Assembly (NCBI GenBank): GCA_018268715.1
Contig: JAFDVZ010000014.1
Coordinates: forward strand, 1-64,000
Length of the DNA stretch: 64,000 nucleotides
Source: Acidobacteriota bacterium
Lineage (GTDB): Bacteria > Acidobacteriota > Terriglobia > Bryobacterales > Bryobacteraceae
Direction: 5' to 3'
Position numbers and translations under genes: made by a program. Shown here in pieces: positions 53,014 to 63,300 of the stretch (positions are counted from its first letter, which is position 1; the number at the start of each line of letters is the position of its first letter). The notes under the pieces were generated by a model. The model was not told the DNA's origin and searched no databases. It saw nothing but the letters and a program-made list of their open reading frames with translations.

Positions 53014-56000
53014 ATGCGCCTAGTGTTCCTGGCCCTGCGCAGGCCCGTGACGATTGTGACCGCCGTGGTGGCGATCGCCCTGATCGCCGCGCTGGCGGCC
53101 TTGCGCATGCCCGTTGACATCTTCCCGGATCTGGGCGCGCCCACCATCTACGTCGCGCAACCGTTCGGAGGCATGGATCCTTCCCAGATGGAAGGCTTCA
53201 TCACGTACTACTACGAGTATCACTTCCTCTACATCACCGGCATCGAACATGTCGAGTCGAAGAGCATCCAGGGCGCTTCCCTGATGAAGCTATCGTTCCA
53301 CCCCGGGACGGACATGAGCCAGGCGATGTCGCAGGTGGTTGGTTATGTGAACCGGGCGCGCGCCTTCATGCCTCCCGGCGCCGTGGGGCCGTTCATCGTG
53401 CGATACGACGCGGGCAGCGTGCCGGTCGGGCAGTTGGTGTTTTCGAGTCCCACACGCAGCCCGTCGGAGATGCAGAACATCGCCCTGAACCAGGTGCGTC
53501 CGCTGTTCGCCACGCTGCCCGGCGTGTCCGCGCCGCCGCCGTTCGGCGGAAATCAGCGCACCGTGGTGATCCGGCTCGATTCGGATAAGATGCGGAGCTA
53601 CCGAGTCTCCCCGGAGGACGCGATCGCCGCAGTGAATCAGTCGACGGCGGTGATGCCATCCGGGAATGTCCGCACCGGCGATCTGACGCGCATCGCGTCG
53701 ACCAACGCCACCGTCGGCGCCAACGTGGCGGAGTTGTTGGACGCGCCCGTGCGAGGGCAGGCCGGTCCATCGGTGTATCTGCGCGATATCGCAACGGCCG
53801 AGGTGGGCGCCGACATCGTCACCGGCTACGCCCACGTCAACGGCCGCCGCACAGTGTATATCGAAGTCACAAAGCGCTCCGAAGCGTCGACGCTCGCCGT
53901 GATCCAGCGGGTGAAGGAGGCGATGCCGAAGATGCAGGCCGTCTGCCCGCCGGACGTCTCGATCAGCCTGGTATTCGACCAGTCAAAGTACGTGGTCTCG
54001 GCCATACGAGGCCTGATCAACGAAGGGCTGCTGGGCGCCGTGCTCACCGGACTGATGGTGCTTGTTTTCCTGCGCGACTGGCGCAGCGCGCTGATTGTGA
54101 TCCTCACCATCCCGTTCGCGTTGCTGGCCGCCGTGGTGTGGCTGTGGGCGGCGGGCCAGACGATCAACATCATGACGCTGGGCGGGCTGGCGCTGGCGGT
54201 CGGCGTGCTGGTGGACGAAGCGACGGTGGAGATCGAGAATATCCACTCGCACCTGGCGGGCGGGATGGCGCGGGCGCAGTCGGTGGTGGACGCGACGCGC
54301 AAAACCGCCACGCCGCGCCTGCTGTCGATGCTCTGCATCCTCAGCGTATTTGTGCCGTCGTTTTTCATGGCCGGTGTGGGACGCCAGTTGTTTGTGCCGC
54401 TGTCGATGGCGGTAGGGCTCGCGATGATTTCGTCGTACCTGCTTTCCAGCACGCTGGTTCCGGTGTTGTCGGTGTGGATCATGCGGGAGGGCCATGAGGC
54501 GACCCTGGGCGCAGGGCTGCGCGAATTGTACGGCCGCTACCTGGACCTGGTGGTGAGACTGCGGTGGCCGCTGGTTGCGCTGTACGGGCTTGGCGCGGGG
54601 CTGATCCTGTGGGCCGCTGTCCCGAGGCTCGGTACGGAGATCTTCCCGCAGGCCGACGCCGGACAGTTCCAGTTGCGTCTGCGGGCGCCGACGGGCACCC
54701 GTATCGAACGTACGGAGTTGATCGAACTCAAGGCGCTCGATCTGATCCGCCAGGAGGTTGGACCCGACAACGTCGACATCAGCACCGCCTTCATCGGCGT
54801 GCAACCGGCCAGCTATCCGATCAACACCATCTACCTGTGGACCAGCGGACCGCACGAGGCGGTGATACTCGCGGCTCTGAAGCCGTCGGCGCGGGCGCGG
54901 GGCGAAGAGCTGCGCGAGCGGCTGCGGGCGCGGTTCCATCGTGAGATGCCCGACGTCCAGATCTCTTTCGAAGCGGGCGACATCATCAGCCAGGTGATGA
55001 GCTTTGGTTCTCCAACGCCGATCGAAGTGGCGGTCCAGGGGCCGAACATGGCCAACAACCGGGCCTTCGCCGCCAAGGTCTTTAATCGGCTTTCGAAGAT
55101 GTCCGAGTTGCGGGACCTGCAGTACGCGCAGCCGCTCGACTACCCGACCGTCGACGTTGCGGTGGACCGCCAGCGCGCCGGGCAGTTCGGTCTTACCGCT
55201 GCGGGCGTTGCGAGATCGATGGTGGCGGCGACGTCGTCCAGCCGCTTCACGGATCCGAATTACTGGCGCGATCCGGCCAGCGGGAACGGCTTCCAGATCC
55301 AGGTGGAGATTCCGCAGAACCGCATGCGGACCATCGAGGATGTGCAGAACATCCCGGTGATGAAGAACGGCGCGCCGCAACCGCTGTTGGGCGATGTGGC
55401 GACGGTGAAGTATGGGACCGCCTTCGGCGAGGTGGAGCGCTACAACATGCAGCGCGTGGTGAGCATGACGGCGAACATCCACGGTATGCCGCTGGGCGTC
55501 GTCGCCGCCGAGTTGCGTCGCGCGCTGAAGAATGCGGGGGAGCCGCCGCGAGGGTCCACGCTCGCCGTACGCGGACAGATTCCGCCACTGGATGAGACCC
55601 TTTCAGGCCTGCGGATCGGCCTGGCGCTGTCGATCGGCGTGATTTTCATCCTGCTGGCTGCGAACTTCCAATCGCTGCGGCTGGCGCTAGCGGTGATGTC
55701 GACGATTCCGGCGGTGCTGTGCGGCGTCGCGCTGATGCTGCTTGTGACGGGCACAACGCTGAACGTGCAGTCCTTCATGGGGGCGATCATGGCGGTGGGC
55801 ATCGCGGTGGCGAACGCCATCCTGATGGTGACCTTCGCCGAGGCCGAACGCCGCGGGGGCACCGGCGCGCACCGGGCCGCGGTGGAAGGCGGGCGAGGGC
55901 GCTTGCGCGCGATCGTTATGACCGCGACGGCCATGACCGCGGGCATGGTCCCCATCGCCGCCGGCGCGGAGCAGACCGCGCCGCTAGGCCGGGCGGTGAT

Positions 56001-56136
56001 TGGCGGACTGGTGGTGGCGACGTTTGCAACGCTGACAGTGCTGCCGGCGGTCTACGCGATTTTCCAGGGCAAGGCGCCAACACACTCGCCGTCGCTCGAT
56101 CCGTCCGATCCGGACAGCCGTTTCCACGCCGGATAG
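53014..56136 (+). CDS. RND-family efflux permease
   Basis: 1040 residues, normal length for RND. TM1 '[20 protein letters not shown]', periplasmic porter domains, TM4 with relay acids '[20 protein letters not shown]' (Asp, Glu), and the late TM block '[20 protein letters not shown]' with '[20 protein letters not shown]'. '[20 protein letters not shown]' and '[12 protein letters not shown]' are porter-domain pieces. The sequence around '[20 protein letters not shown]' is unlike typical multidrug HAE1 pumps, and the TM4 VDEAT motif is closer to CzcA/uncharacterised RND. Substrate unknown. The only partner gene nearby is the TolC homologue upstream. Confidence 0.94.
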   Translation: MRLVFLALRRPVTIVTAVVAIALIAALAALRMPVDIFPDLGAPTIYVAQPFGGMDPSQMEGFITYYYEYHFLYITGIEHVESKSIQGASLMKLSFHPGTDMSQAMSQVVGYVNRARAFMPPGAVGPFIVRYDAGSVPVGQLVFSSPTRSPSEMQNIALNQVRPLFATLPGVSAPPPFGGNQRTVVIRLDSDKMRSYRVSPEDAIAAVNQSTAVMPSGNVRTGDLTRIASTNATVGANVAELLDAPVRGQAGPSVYLRDIATAEVGADIVTGYAHVNGRRTVYIEVTKRSEASTLAVIQRVKEAMPKMQAVCPPDVSISLVFDQSKYVVSAIRGLINEGLLGAVLTGLMVLVFLRDWRSALIVILTIPFALLAAVVWLWAAGQTINIMTLGGLALAVGVLVDEATVEIENIHSHLAGGMARAQSVVDATRKTATPRLLSMLCILSVFVPSFFMAGVGRQLFVPLSMAVGLAMISSYLLSSTLVPVLSVWIMREGHEATLGAGLRELYGRYLDLVVRLRWPLVALYGLGAGLILWAAVPRLGTEIFPQADAGQFQLRLRAPTGTRIERTELIELKALDLIRQEVGPDNVDISTAFIGVQPASYPINTIYLWTSGPHEAVILAALKPSARARGEELRERLRARFHREMPDVQISFEAGDIISQVMSFGSPTPIEVAVQGPNMANNRAFAAKVFNRLSKMSELRDLQYAQPLDYPTVDVAVDRQRAGQFGLTAAGVARSMVAATSSSRFTDPNYWRDPASGNGFQIQVEIPQNRMRTIEDVQNIPVMKNGAPQPLLGDVATVKYGTAFGEVERYNMQRVVSMTANIHGMPLGVVAAELRRALKNAGEPPRGSTLAVRGQIPPLDETLSGLRIGLALSIGVIFILLAANFQSLRLALAVMSTIPAVLCGVALMLLVTGTTLNVQSFMGAIMAVGIAVANAILMVTFAEAERRGGTGAHRAAVEGGRGRLRAIVMTATAMTAGMVPIAAGAEQTAPLGRAVIGGLVVATFATLTVLPAVYAIFQGKAPTHSPSLDPSDPDSRFHAG

Positions 56137-56143
56137 GTCGGCG

Positions 56144-57766
56144 CTATTGTCCGGCCGAGCCCCGAATGAACGCCGAGACGTCGTCGTGGAACTGGCGCAA
56201 GGCGTTTTCGTTCACGTACACCATGTGACCAGCTTCGTAGTAGCGGTAGCTGATGTTCGACCGGAGATTGGCGGGGATCGGCAGGTGACGCATTTCGAAG
56301 ATGCCTTCAAAAAACGGCGTCGCCCAATCGTAATAGCCGCCGGTGACCAGGACCTTCATCTTCGGGTTCGCTTTCATTGCCGTTGCCAGGTCGGGCAGAA
56401 GGTTCGTTCCGCTGCCAGCCGCCGCGGCCGGCGGTCCACCCGGCGCCTGGTGCCGCTGGTCCCACTGCGCGAAACCCGGTTCCTGCGCCATCGGCAGGTA
56501 GGTCATGCCGGCGCCATAACCGAGTTGCGAGCGCAAGTATTGGTTGATCGCCGTGGTGTATGCCGCGGAAACAGCCGCCGATTGCGGATCGTACTCGGCC
56601 TCCTCGCTGAGTCGGTTGAAGTCGGGTCCCAGGTAGCGTGTGTCCAGACGGCCGGTTGTGATTCCTTCCTCATCCCGCAGCATCTTGGAGAATCCGCCGC
56701 CGCTAACGCGCAGGTTGGCTTTCAGGAGATACGCCACGGGCAGACCGGTGTACTGGCGCAGTTTGTCCGCGACCGCGCGACGCCGTGCGTCGCTGAGTTC
56801 GGAGCCTTCGAGCAACGCCGGCAGGTACTCATCGATGGCGAACTTCTCCACCTCCTTGAGGAACGGCTCGAGCGCGGGCGGCTGTTTCGGCAGCCGGCGA
56901 TGATAGTACGCGGTCGCGGCGAAGGTGGGCAGCGTGACGGCGTAGGGTTGGTCGACGCCGGGATTCCAGCGCGGCGCGTCGGCCCAGTTGTCGAATGCGA
57001 GCGTCGTCGACAGCAACACAATGCCATTCAGGTCCACGCCGCGCAGCATCGCGCTGAGCGCCGCGCTACGGGGCGTTCCGTAGCTTTCGCCCAGCAGGTA
57101 CTTCGGCGAATTCCAGCGGCTGAACTTCGTGAGAAAGCGGCGGATGAAGCGCTCGAATGCGTGTGCGTCCTGGTCCGTTCCGAGAAAGGCCTTTTCCTTG
57201 TCCTTACCCATGATCCGGCTGAAGCCTGTCGCCGGTGCGTCGATGAAGACGATATCGCTCGAGTCAAGCAGGCAGTGGTCGTTGTCGACGATCTTGTACG
57301 GCGCGCCGGCGTCGTGTTGCGTATCCGTGGTGACGACGCGCCGGGGTCCGAACGCGCCCATGTGCAGCCACATGGTGGACGATCCCGGGCCTCCGTTGTA
57401 CAGAAATGTGATGGGACGCGATTCTGCGATGGCGTCTTTCTTGAAATACGCCGCATAGAACATCCGCGCGGTCGCCGGCGCCTCTTCGGGTTTGGCTGGA
57501 TCCGGCGCTTTTTCGCCGGTCTCCGGCAGCGGCTTTCCGTCCACGCCGATGTTGGCGTCCTGCAAGTCGGTGGCCCCGACCGTCAATGCTCCGGCCACGG
57601 CGCGGTACGCAATCGCCCGGCCCCGCACATTGACGCTGCCTTCCGTGATTGAATCCGCCTGAACAGTTGGCGTCGTTTCCGCCTTTGCTGCCGGCTGTTC
57701 CGCGCAAAGGGGGGACAAGCAACATACGATCGCCAACGGCCAAACGACTTGCCGTACTCCATCCAT
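56144..57766 (-). CDS. S10-family serine carboxypeptidase-like peptidase, secreted
   Basis: 540 residues with signal peptide (1-23, ending 'SPLCAEQ') and an AAGGAGAAG ribosome site before ATG 57766. S10 signatures: oxyanion/NGGPGSS 'FLYNGGPGSSTMWLHMGAFG', nucleophile Ser in 'LLGESYGTPRSAAL', Asp in 'VLVTGGYYDWATPF', His in 'YRYYEAGHMVYVNENAL'. The complete Ser-Asp-His triad is present. It likely trims peptides in the periplasm at acid to neutral pH. It converges on the RND gene, with 8 bp between stops. Many acidobacteria carry similar proteins of 500-550 residues. Confidence 0.93.
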   Translation of the reverse strand: MDGVRQVVWPLAIVCCLSPLCAEQPAAKAETTPTVQADSITEGSVNVRGRAIAYRAVAGALTVGATDLQDANIGVDGKPLPETGEKAPDPAKPEEAPATARMFYAAYFKKDAIAESRPITFLYNGGPGSSTMWLHMGAFGPRRVVTTDTQHDAGAPYKIVDNDHCLLDSSDIVFIDAPATGFSRIMGKDKEKAFLGTDQDAHAFERFIRRFLTKFSRWNSPKYLLGESYGTPRSAALSAMLRGVDLNGIVLLSTTLAFDNWADAPRWNPGVDQPYAVTLPTFAATAYYHRRLPKQPPALEPFLKEVEKFAIDEYLPALLEGSELSDARRRAVADKLRQYTGLPVAYLLKANLRVSGGGFSKMLRDEEGITTGRLDTRYLGPDFNRLSEEAEYDPQSAAVSAAYTTAINQYLRSQLGYGAGMTYLPMAQEPGFAQWDQRHQAPGGPPAAAAGSGTNLLPDLATAMKANPKMKVLVTGGYYDWATPFFEGIFEMRHLPIPANLRSNISYRYYEAGHMVYVNENALRQFHDDVSAFIRGSAGQ

Positions 57767-57791
57767 CGAGACTTCTCCTTCGGGGAAAGTA

Positions 57792-57820
57792 GCCGCCCTC
57801 GGAGATAATCCGAGGGCGGC
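57792..57820 (-). terminator. Strong hairpin after alaC, before the S10 peptidase gene
   Basis: GCCGCCCTCGG, seven-base loop, CCGAGGGCGGC: a perfect 11-bp stem eight bases after the alaC stop (minus strand). Only a short TACTTT follows, so it is a weak intrinsic terminator or processing hairpin between the two genes. Confidence 0.55.
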
Positions 57821-57827
57821 GGGAACA

Positions 57828-59027
57828 TCACGCCTTGGGTGGGCCGTCCTTGAGCATCTGCTTGATCATGCGCGTTGCCTGTCGAGTACGGTGTTCGTTC
57901 TCGATCAGGCTGAACCGGACGTAGCCCTCGCCCAGCGGGCCGAACCCGATTCCCGGCGAAACCGCGCACAGCGATTTCGAAATCATGAGCTTCGCGAATT
58001 CGAGCGACCCCATCTTGTCGAACGGCTCCGGGATCCTCGCCCACACGAACATGGACCCCTTCGGTTTCGGCACATCCCAGCCTGCGTGATGCAGTCCGGT
58101 GATGAGAACGTCGCGACGCCGCTCGTAGGTCGAGCGGATCTTCTCGGTCTCGTCCGCGCACTCGCGCAACGCGATGATCGCGCCGATTTGCAGCGGTTGG
58201 AAGATACCGTAATCGAGATAGCTCTTGATGCGCGCCAACGCGGCAATCATCTTACGATTGCCCAGGCAGAAGCCGATGCGCCAGCCCGCCATGTTGAAGC
58301 TCTTCGACATCGAGTAGATTTCCACCGCGATGTCCTTGGCTCCTTCCACTTCAAGGATGCTCGGGGGCTTGTAGCCGTCGAAGCCAAGGTCGGCGTAGGC
58401 GAAATCGTGGATGACCAGCGTATTGTGCTGCTTGGCCAGCGCCACGATGCGCTTCATGAATTCGAGATCCACGCACGTGGTGGTCGGGTTGTGCGGGAAG
58501 GAAATCAGCAGAACCCGGGGCGTCACGTTCGGAGACTTATACAGGTCCTCGAGCGCGCCCAGGAAACCCTCCGGCGAATCCATGGGCAACAGCCAGGCCT
58601 TGCCTTCGGCCATCAGCACGCCGTACTGATGGATCGGGTAGGCGGGATTCGGCGATACGACGACGTCTCCCGGGCCGACAATGGCGAATAACAGGTGAGC
58701 GAGGGCGTCTTTTGCGCCGATGGTTGCGATTGCCTCGACTTCCGGATCCAGTTCCACGCCGTAGTTCTTCCGGTAGCGGTTCACGATCTCCTGGCGGAGA
58801 TTCGGAATGCCCTTCGACATGGAGTACCGGTGGTTGCGAGGATTCCTGATTGCCTCAATGACCTTGTTGACGACGGGGCGAGGCGACGGCCCGTCCGGGT
58901 TGCCCATCCCCATGTCGACGACGTCAAGCTGTGCGGCGCGTGCCTTTGCCTTCAGCTCGTTGATGACGGCGAACACATAGGGGGGCAGTTTCGATATTCG
59001 ATAGAACTGGTCGGAATCTACTGGCAT
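57828..59027 (-). CDS. alaC: Alanine-synthesising aminotransferase (AlaC-type)
   Basis: 399 residues, class I fold. 'VDMGMGNPDGPSPRPVVNKV', 'HRYSMSKGIPNLRQEIVNRY', 'NPAYPIHQYGVLMAEGKAWL', 'ISFPHNPTTTCVDLEFMKRI' and the PLP-lysine site 'SMSKSFNMAGWRIGFCLGN' match the AlaC group (glutamate-pyruvate aminotransferase). The conserved Arg for substrate carboxylate is in 'EGYVRFSLIENEHRTRQATR'. It runs antiparallel to the MFS gene with 40 bp between starts. The product would link pyruvate and alanine. AlaC is preferred to aspartate aminotransferase because of the 'MSKSFNMAGWR' variant and total length. Confidence 0.85.
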   Translation of the reverse strand: MPVDSDQFYRISKLPPYVFAVINELKAKARAAQLDVVDMGMGNPDGPSPRPVVNKVIEAIRNPRNHRYSMSKGIPNLRQEIVNRYRKNYGVELDPEVEAIATIGAKDALAHLLFAIVGPGDVVVSPNPAYPIHQYGVLMAEGKAWLLPMDSPEGFLGALEDLYKSPNVTPRVLLISFPHNPTTTCVDLEFMKRIVALAKQHNTLVIHDFAYADLGFDGYKPPSILEVEGAKDIAVEIYSMSKSFNMAGWRIGFCLGNRKMIAALARIKSYLDYGIFQPLQIGAIIALRECADETEKIRSTYERRRDVLITGLHHAGWDVPKPKGSMFVWARIPEPFDKMGSLEFAKLMISKSLCAVSPGIGFGPLGEGYVRFSLIENEHRTRQATRMIKQMLKDGPPKA

Positions 59028-59067
59028 TGCTCTTTATTCTAACGGGCAAAGCCGCGGCGTATTTGGG

Positions 59068-60303
59068 ATGATAGATAGTTTGCGGTCATCTCCCCTCCTT
59101 CCGATCTTCCTGATCGTGGCCGTCGACATCCTCGGCTACACGATCATATTGCCCTTGTTGCCGTTCTACGCCGAGCACATGGGGGCAACGCCGGGCGTTG
59201 TCGGAATGCTCGTCGGCGTGTACGCGGTGTGCCAGTTGTTCGCCGGACCGCTGCTGGGGCGCATGTCCGACACCTTCGGACGGAAGCCTCTGTTGACCGT
59301 CAGCCAGATCGGGACGCTCATCGGCTTCCTGGTGCTGGCGTTTTCCAACCAACTGTGGATGGTGTTCCTGTCCCGGATCATCGACGGTGCGACGGCCGGC
59401 AATCTCTCGCTCGCGCAGGCCTACATCTCCGATGTCACCGCGCCGGAGAAGCGCGCGAAATCGTTCGGAGTGATCGGCATCGCATTCGGACTCGGATTCC
59501 TGCTCGGTCCCGCCATCAGCGGCTTCCTGTCACAGTTCGGTTACCACTATCCGATTTTCGCGGCGGCGAGCCTCTCGGCGCTGAGCATCCTTGCGACGAC
59601 GTTCCTGTTGCCTGCAAACCCGCCGCGACGCGATGGGTCTCACGGTGACACGGGACCAGGCGGCCAGCGGCTCTCCGTGCTCCAATGGGGACGTTACGTC
59701 GAATACTTCCGCCGCCCGTCGTTGGCCCCACTGCTTGCGAAGTTCTTCGCCTACGTATTTTCCTTCGCCATCTTCACCGGAGGATTCGCCCTTTTCGCCG
59801 AGCGGCGATACCTGTGGCAGGGTCGTCCATTCGGCCCGAAGGAAGTCGGCTACATCTTCGCGTTTTCGGGGCTGATTGGCGGCACGTTGCAGGGCGGCGC
59901 CCTGGGCTCCCTGGTGCGCCGCTTCGGCGAGCGCGCGCTGCTCGCCTCCAGCCTGTTGGCGTGCGCGGTCGGTTATGTCGTTCTCGGTTACGCCTACACG
60001 ATTCCCCTATTGTTGCTGGCTTCGGCGATCTCCTCGTTTGGGGGAATCGCCCGGCCGGTGGTCACCAGTCTGATCACTCAGGTTGCGGGCCGCCGGGAGC
60101 AGGGCGCCGTGCTAGGCCTGACGCAGTCTCTCACCTCCATCGCCATGATCACGGGTCCGGTTATCGCGGGTTTCCTCATCCAACACGGGAAACTCGAGGC
60201 TTGGGCTCTCGCTTCCGCGGTGGTCGCGGCGGCCGGCTACCTGGTGACAACGCCCGCGGCTCCCGGGCGCGCGGAGCCTATCGGATCCGAAATCGAAGCC
60301 TGA
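59068..60303 (+). CDS. MFS transporter, TetA/drug-H+ antiporter-like
   Basis: 411 residues, 12 TMs. Motif A 'GPLLGRMSDTFGRKPLLTVS' after TM2 and motif C-like 'GFLLGPAISGFLSQFGYHYP' in TM5 identify a 12-TM drug:H+ antiporter type; 'YISDVTAPEKRAKSFGVIGI' is a common TetA-like block. The central loop is long (about 190-215: 'NPPRRDGSHGDTGPGGQR'). It would export small molecules with proton gradient. No regulator gene next to it. It is divergent from alaC, with 40 bp between starts. Confidence 0.9.
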   Translation: MIDSLRSSPLLPIFLIVAVDILGYTIILPLLPFYAEHMGATPGVVGMLVGVYAVCQLFAGPLLGRMSDTFGRKPLLTVSQIGTLIGFLVLAFSNQLWMVFLSRIIDGATAGNLSLAQAYISDVTAPEKRAKSFGVIGIAFGLGFLLGPAISGFLSQFGYHYPIFAAASLSALSILATTFLLPANPPRRDGSHGDTGPGGQRLSVLQWGRYVEYFRRPSLAPLLAKFFAYVFSFAIFTGGFALFAERRYLWQGRPFGPKEVGYIFAFSGLIGGTLQGGALGSLVRRFGERALLASSLLACAVGYVVLGYAYTIPLLLLASAISSFGGIARPVVTSLITQVAGRREQGAVLGLTQSLTSIAMITGPVIAGFLIQHGKLEAWALASAVVAAAGYLVTTPAAPGRAEPIGSEIEA

Positions 60304-60385
60304 CTCGGCCCCGACTTTCCGACATCCCCCAGCGATATCGCCCAATATAGTGATATTCTGCCTTTTTGTCTCGAAAAGTGTGCTT

Positions 60386-63300
60386 ATGCGCAAAATCATT
60401 TTGTTGACAATCACGTTTTCGATCCTCGCCGCCGCGCAGGATCGAACGCGAAATCACCATCTGCTGGGAGTCAGCAAGCCTCTAACTCCGCCCAGCGCCG
60501 GGGCGCCTCGGGACATTGCGGACAACTTCCTGCATGCTCAAGCCGCGGCGTTGGGCGTCTCTGGCGCGGATCTTTCCAGCGCTTACGTGGTCAGGCAGTA
60601 CACGGATGCTCACAACGGTGTGACTCACATCCTGTACCGCCAGCAGTTTCAGGGATTGGATGTCTATAACTCGGGTTTCGTCGTTAACCTCGACGCGGAT
60701 GGGCGAGTGCTGAACGCCGGGGGCGACCTCTACCCCGCGCCGCAAACCGCCGCTCCGGAACGGATCTCCTCGCTGGCCGCGGTTCGCGCGGCGGTGAAAT
60801 CGGTCAACCCGAAGGCCGCAGCACGGTATGTTCCTTTCCAGAGTCAGGCCGCGCCCCGCCGCGCCGGGGCAATCCGGTTCACAGCCGGCGAACTGCCCGA
60901 GGATCCGGAAGGCCGCGCCATCTGGTTCGGCGCTCGCGGAGTCCTGGTCCCGGCCTGGCAGGTGTTCGTCACGGCCGAGGACGGCGTTACTCGCTATTCG
61001 GTGATCGCCGACGTCAATCAACACGTCCTGGCCCGCCGCAAGATGACCTACTTCCAGTCGGCGCCAACCACCCCTCGAGGCCTCGTGTTTGAACGCGAGA
61101 GTCCCCAGCCCAATCCGAATCCTGGCACGCTCCTGATGGCCGCCCCGGCCCTTGCGGACCGGACCCTTCAGTCCTTTGCCGGGGACCCCTCCGCCTCGCC
61201 GAAAGGCTGGGTTGCGAATAACGAAACCGCCGGCAATAACGTGATCGTGGGCGAAAATCGTCTGGGCGCCTTCCCGTTTGGCTACACGACGCCTTTTCCG
61301 CCCGTGGTGACCACCAAGGCGCCTGGCGGCGACTTCAGCTTCCCGCTGCAACTCGGGCCGGGCGTCCCGGGCTTGTTGACTTACGCCGACGCCATCAACA
61401 CGAACCTCTTCTACTGGACCAATCGCGCCCACGACTTGCACTACGCCGCGGGATTCACCGAGGCCGCTGGCAATTTCCAGGCGGACAACCTGGGCAAGGG
61501 CGGCGTTCAGGGCGACGCGTTGTATGCGTTCAGCCACTTCGGCGCGGCGCAGGCGGGATACGCTGAGGCTGAGAATTCCTTCTACACGTCAGTTGACGAC
61601 ACGGACGGCTCACAGTCGATTCTCGCGATGTTCGTGAGCGACTCCGGAGTGGGCGGCATCATGACCGACGGCTCGCTGGACTCGGCCGTGATCATTCATG
61701 AGTACACTCATGGCGTGAGCAGCCGGTTGATGCCGCGCGGCTACGATACCTTCCAGGTCGCCGCGATGGGCGAGGCGTGGAGCGATTTCTACGCGCTGGA
61801 GTTTCTGGCCCCGGAGGGCGCTCCGACCGACGGCGTCTATCCCGTGTCCCAGTATTTCTTCCAATCGTGGGGCCAGGACTCGGTGCGGACGCGTCCCTAC
61901 TCGACCAACATGGATGTGAACCCGCTCACCTTCGCGGACCTCGGCAAGGTGATTCCCTTTCAGGAAGTGCACGCTGATGGCGAAGTTTGGTTTGAGGTGC
62001 TGTGGGAAGCGCGCGCCGCGCTGATCAAACAGCTTGGCGAGAAGGAAGGCCGTCGCCGGATTCGCACGCTTGTACTGGACGGCATGAAACTCGCGCCGCT
62101 GAATTCCTCCATGGTCGACATGCGCGACGCCATCCTGCTCGCCGACCGCACCGATTACAAAGGCGCGAGTCAGGATCAACTCTGGGCCGCCTTCGCCAAG
62201 CGAGGTCTGGGTGCGTTGGCTTGGGCCGACAACCCCAACACGACGCACGTACTGGCTTCCTTTGTGACGCCCACTAACAAGGGACAGATCGCTATTTTCG
62301 ATAGCCCGGTTTCTTTTGGCGACTATGTGAAGGTGGTGGTGTCCGATCTGAATTACGCAGGTTCGACGCTGCCGGTGCAATTGACCTCCACGGCAGGCGA
62401 TGTGGAGTCGCTTTCGCTCCGGCGGCAGGGTTCCGTATTCGTCGGGAATCTGCCGACTAGCAGCAACATCGTTAATCGGGAAAACGGAACGTTGAACGTC
62501 ACCCCTGGCGACGCAATCGGCGCCTTCTACACCGATTACGACTCGCCTGGTGGAGCCGTCCAGGTGTACGCATTCGCTCCCACGCAGAACCCTTACTATG
62601 CCGTCGCGGCCTCCGCGCCGACGTACAGTTTCGACTCGTCGAACGAGCGGCTGTTGAGCACGGCTTCCTTCGCCGCCAAAGTCGACCTCCCATGGGACTT
62701 CCCGTTCTTTGGCCGTAAGTACCGCACCATGTTCGTCCACGACAACGGCCTGATCTCGTTCGGCGCCACCACCGTCCTCGACGATCTCACCTTCGGCTGC
62801 ACCGATTCGAACGCATTGAGCCAGGTGGCCGGCATCGCTCCGCTGTGGTTCGGCATGACCACCCAGGGTGCGGCTCAGCCAGGCGAGGGCGTGTATGTAA
62901 CTCGCAATATCGTGGACTCGGTTACCGTGCGCTGGGCCGGTGAGACGGTATCTCCGTTCGGGCTGGATGGGAACCCGGTGAATTTCGCCGCCACCATCTC
63001 CTACGACGGCAAGATCAGCTTCCAATATGGAAAGGGCAACGCTGAACTCGGTTCGGCGTACAATCCTTACTATTGCGGTCCGGGTCTGACGGCCGGCATC
63101 TCGCCAGGGCACGACCTGTACACGTTCGAAACGGAACTCCCCACATATAACAACCTCGCAGTCCGTTTCGATCCCCCCTTCGGAACGAATACAATTCCGC
63201 AGGGCGTGTTGGAGACTCCCAAGGCGAACGACACTGTGAAGGACTCGCTGAATGTTTCCGGCATCGCCTATGACGCCCAGGCCACGGTCTACAGCGTGGA

